Shown: piece by piece, positions 62,901 through 64,000 of the stretch | How the letters are laid out: each line of letters begins with the position of its first letter | Position numbering within the stretch: position 1 is the first letter of the stretch | From: Atrina japonica | Lineage: Eukaryota; Mollusca; Bivalvia; Pterioida; Pinnidae | Length of the DNA stretch: 64,000 bases | Assembly (NCBI GenBank): GCA_030159075.1 | Contig: BROG01000132.1 | Location: 820,001 to 884,000 of the forward strand | Direction of reading: 5' to 3' | Program-made: the position numbers and the translations under genes | Notes under the pieces: generated by a model | What the model saw: the letters and a program-made list of their open reading frames with translations, nothing else | Database searches by the model: none | What the model was told of the DNA's origin: nothing

Positions 62901-64000
62901 TTTCGATTTTTTCTAATTTGATTACTTTTATTGATGTACAATAACAAATAAGAACTATACACAGGCATAACAAATCTTATATTCCTATATATTTTGTGAA
63001 AATAAAGTCAGGTACAGTGTGGTATTCATATACAAATATTAAGGTTGAGTCAATCAATTGCACTTGAAAAAGTTTCAAACCTGAGTTTCTCAAGCAATTT
63101 TCAAAAAATGTATAGGAATTTAAAACCTTTTATGTCTGAGTATATCAATTGTATGTTTTGTGTATCAATGGTAAAAAGGAGAGAAAAGTTTTGAAAATAA
63201 AACACAGCTTATGCCTCTTTAAATTTGCTCTCACATCTAAGAATGAAAATGGCAAAAATTAAACAGAAGTGTAAATTTCCAGGTATATGGTACTCAGAAC
63301 TGTGGTTTATTTAAGATAATCATTTATCTTTATTTTTTTAATGTAATGTCTGTGGGTATATATGAATGCATTTTTTAATATATGATTTAAAAAAAAAACA
63401 ACAAAAAACAAGAAGATATATTGGCACATGTTTACAACAAAATAAATCAAAATTATATAGAAGTTACAGGTTAGTTTTCTGCAAAATAAAAGCTGGCTCC
63501 GCAGGAATGAGGCAGAAATCTCAGAAATCACAATCGTGTGTGTGTGTGTGTTTATCAACAAATGAATGAACAATTATCTACATATCCAACTCTTGTATAA
63601 GTATATATCAAAACAAACTAGCATTCAGATATGTGACAACATATCAAAATTAGGACAGAAACTGGAAATTGCACACAGACAAACACAAAGCCCCAAAGCA
63701 ATACCCCCTTATCATTTATCTTGCAGCATTAAAATTCTGAGAACATTAAATTAACAAAAGTCTCTGGCCTACCATTTTCTATCCTTTAATATATCAACAT
63801 TGTGATGTAAATAAGATATGTTAAGAAAAATCTAGATACAAAAAGATGATGTTCAAGAAAAATGTACAAACATTCAGTTATAGTACATCATGAAGTAAAA
63901 ATGGGTGAACAAACACCTGTTATCTCTCATAACAACAATCTTTTCAGAATACAAGAAATTACACAAACCTTGTAATATCATAAACCATCAATGCCCCTGC
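56806..64000 (-). CDS. RAB14: RAB14 small GTPase, C-terminal 130 residues, gene runs off the right edge
   Basis: Six exons on the minus strand (64000-63969, 62613-62547, 60354-60267, 59349-59319, 58645-58577, 56911-56806) join in phase. They cover the equivalent of human residue 85 onward: [11 protein letters not shown], then [20 protein letters not shown], the G4 motif [24 protein letters not shown], the G5 motif [25 protein letters not shown] and [14 protein letters not shown]. The hypervariable tail is shorter than in vertebrates and ends GCSC, a C-x-C double geranylgeranylation signal. RAB14 cycles between Golgi, trans-Golgi network and endosomes. Switch regions and the P-loop lie outside the window. 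All GT-AG junctions are canonical. The high conservation makes the assignment secure. Confidence 0.96.
56904..57065. repeat. Tandem repeat spanning the RAB14 last acceptor
   Basis: About five units of roughly 30-33 bp, resembling GGTCCAAACTACAAAACAGA followed by GATAATGTTA. The first unit overlaps the exon start and acceptor. A second unit at 56941-56950 keeps the same CTACAAAAC (acceptor TTTTGTAG on the minus strand); later units have CAACAAAAC. Confidence 0.85.
56912..58576 (-). other. RAB14 intron before last exon
   Basis: Contains the tandem repeat above, a TTTAGTTAGTTAG run and a copy of the dispersed AAAGGCCCATGCCCATTCCC repeat (about 57960-58100). The short open frame at 57990-58205 overlaps it and is not a gene. 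Confidence 0.75.
58577..58645 (-). CDS. RAB14: RAB14 exon, VEDAF-IQDG segment
   Basis: 69 bp between ATTTTTCAG and GTATTTATG. It encodes [20 protein letters not shown] and DG. Confidence 0.95.
59319..59349 (-). CDS. RAB14: RAB14 31-bp micro-exon with the G5 motif
   Basis: Between TATTTGCAG and GTAAGTCTG. It encodes [11 protein letters not shown] with split codons at both ends. CSAK is the guanine-binding G5 motif (ASAK in vertebrate RAB14). Confidence 0.93.
59350..60266 (-). other. RAB14 intron with SINE
   Basis: Holds the reversed SINE A at 59886-60160 and AT-rich DNA. The minus-strand open frame at 59328-59519 is a read-through of the micro-exon's other frame. Confidence 0.8.
59886..60160 (-). 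mobile_element. SINE family A, nearly full length
   Basis: On the minus strand it starts GAGCCGGCCTGGCTCAGTCA and ends with GAACGTTAAACAACAATAAA; every block of 31556-31834 is present. It is inserted in a RAB14 intron in the gene's own orientation. Confidence 0.92.
60267..60354 (-). CDS. RAB14: RAB14 exon with the G4 motif
   Basis: 88 bp between TTGTAG and GTAAGTTTG. It encodes [20 protein letters not shown] and [13 protein letters not shown] is the guanine-specificity motif NKxD. Confidence 0.96.
61459..62458 (-). mobile_element. Decayed Tc1-type transposon
   Basis: Exactly 1,000 bp flanked by TA on both sides. The inverted ends are CATTACCTGGCCATAATACA and, at the right, its complement starting CAGAACCTGGCCATAATACT; 15 bp (ACCTGGCCATAATAC) match perfectly. 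On the minus strand, broken frames recall a Tc1 transposase: [17 protein letters not shown] (like the QDNAPVH catalytic region) and then IWTSIDSN with [14 protein letters not shown], the typical C-terminal end. It has many stops and frameshifts and is shorter than a complete 1.3-1.6 kb element. Confidence 0.85.
61560..61880 (-). pseudogene. Tc1 transposase C-terminal remnant
   Basis: The minus-strand stretch reading [18 protein letters not shown] (about 61900-61830) and, after frame breaks, [15 protein letters not shown]...[16 protein letters not shown] (about 61690-61575) lines up with the DDE catalytic and C-terminal parts of Tc1-family transposases. The usual SPDLNPIE block between them is not readable. 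It is non-functional. Confidence 0.75.
62547..62613 (-). CDS. RAB14: RAB14 exon, [15 protein letters not shown] segment
   Basis: 67 bp between CTTTTCAG and GTAAGTTTT. It encodes [20 protein letters not shown] and NT, identical to the family sequence as I know it. Confidence 0.96.
62614..63968 (-). other. RAB14 intron, right side
   Basis: Holds the second TTAA-flanked MITE, a GTGTG run at about 63536-63551 and unique AT-rich DNA. Confidence 0.8.
62864..63222. mobile_element. TTAA-flanked MITE, copy 2
   Basis: TTAA-AGGGACATAAGCTGTG at the left and CACAGCTTATGCCTCT-TTAA at the right, near-perfect inverted repeats. It shares its body with 34559-34826 and is about 90 bp longer through an insertion near the left end. 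Confidence 0.8.
63969..64000 (-). CDS. RAB14: RAB14 exon, cut by window edge
   Basis: 32 bp visible before the donor ACAAG|GTTTGTG. It encodes [11 protein letters not shown], the strand after switch II. The 5' exons lie beyond the window. Confidence 0.93.

Overview
The window looks like nuclear DNA from a mollusc, most likely a bivalve. It is AT-rich, genes have small exons in kilobase introns with GT-AG junctions, and it is crowded with tRNA-derived SINEs whose 3' part ends in GGGACGTTAAACAACAA, a tail I associate with molluscan SINEs, and with many short inverted-repeat transposons. The species cannot be fixed from the sequence alone. There is no sign of bacterial, organellar or viral gene organisation.

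Three protein-coding genes can be supported. (1) On the minus strand, 22534 down to 19724, one long coding exon gives 937 residues of a disordered, Ser/Lys/Pro-rich protein with taperin/phostensin-like motifs (an IPVWKR box near the N-terminus and a KIVF protein-phosphatase-1 docking-type motif near the exon end). It ends at a good splice donor; downstream exons were not found. (2) On the plus strand, 23208 to 43529, seven exons join in perfect phase into a 417-residue coiled-coil protein of tektin architecture, closest in my judgement to tektin-like 1 (TEKTL1/CCDC105), an axonemal microtubule inner protein. (3) On the minus strand, from beyond the right edge down to 56806, six exons encode the C-terminal 130 residues of the small GTPase RAB14, ending in the prenylation motif CSC.

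Genes 1 and 2 are head to head, with 673 bp between their start codons. That gap holds a palindromic CRE (TGACGTCA), ETS-type CGGAAGT sites and an RFX X-box-like site 121 bp before the tektin start, as expected for a ciliary gene. Genes 2 and 3 converge; the 13 kb between them holds repeats and presumably both 3' UTRs.

Everything else is introns and repeats. The left 19.6 kb has no gene I can support. It holds simple repeats, degenerate arrays, SINE copies, MITEs and a perfect 69-bp tandem array. Intron 1 of the tektin gene (10.7 kb) holds MITEs, a 22-bp-type degenerate array, an ATT microsatellite and a full-length SINE. Intron 2 holds a 29-copy 42-bp minisatellite. The right part holds a ~150-bp array, a 62-bp array, a tandem repeat that overlaps the last RAB14 splice acceptor, and a 1,000-bp decayed Tc1-type transposon in a RAB14 intron.

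No clearly new biological system was found. The most useful leads are the putative shared ciliary promoter, a phase-preserving 45-nt candidate cassette exon in the tektin gene, the duplicated splice acceptor in RAB14, and a large clan of palindromic mini-elements with AACTCATYMACCCCT ends.
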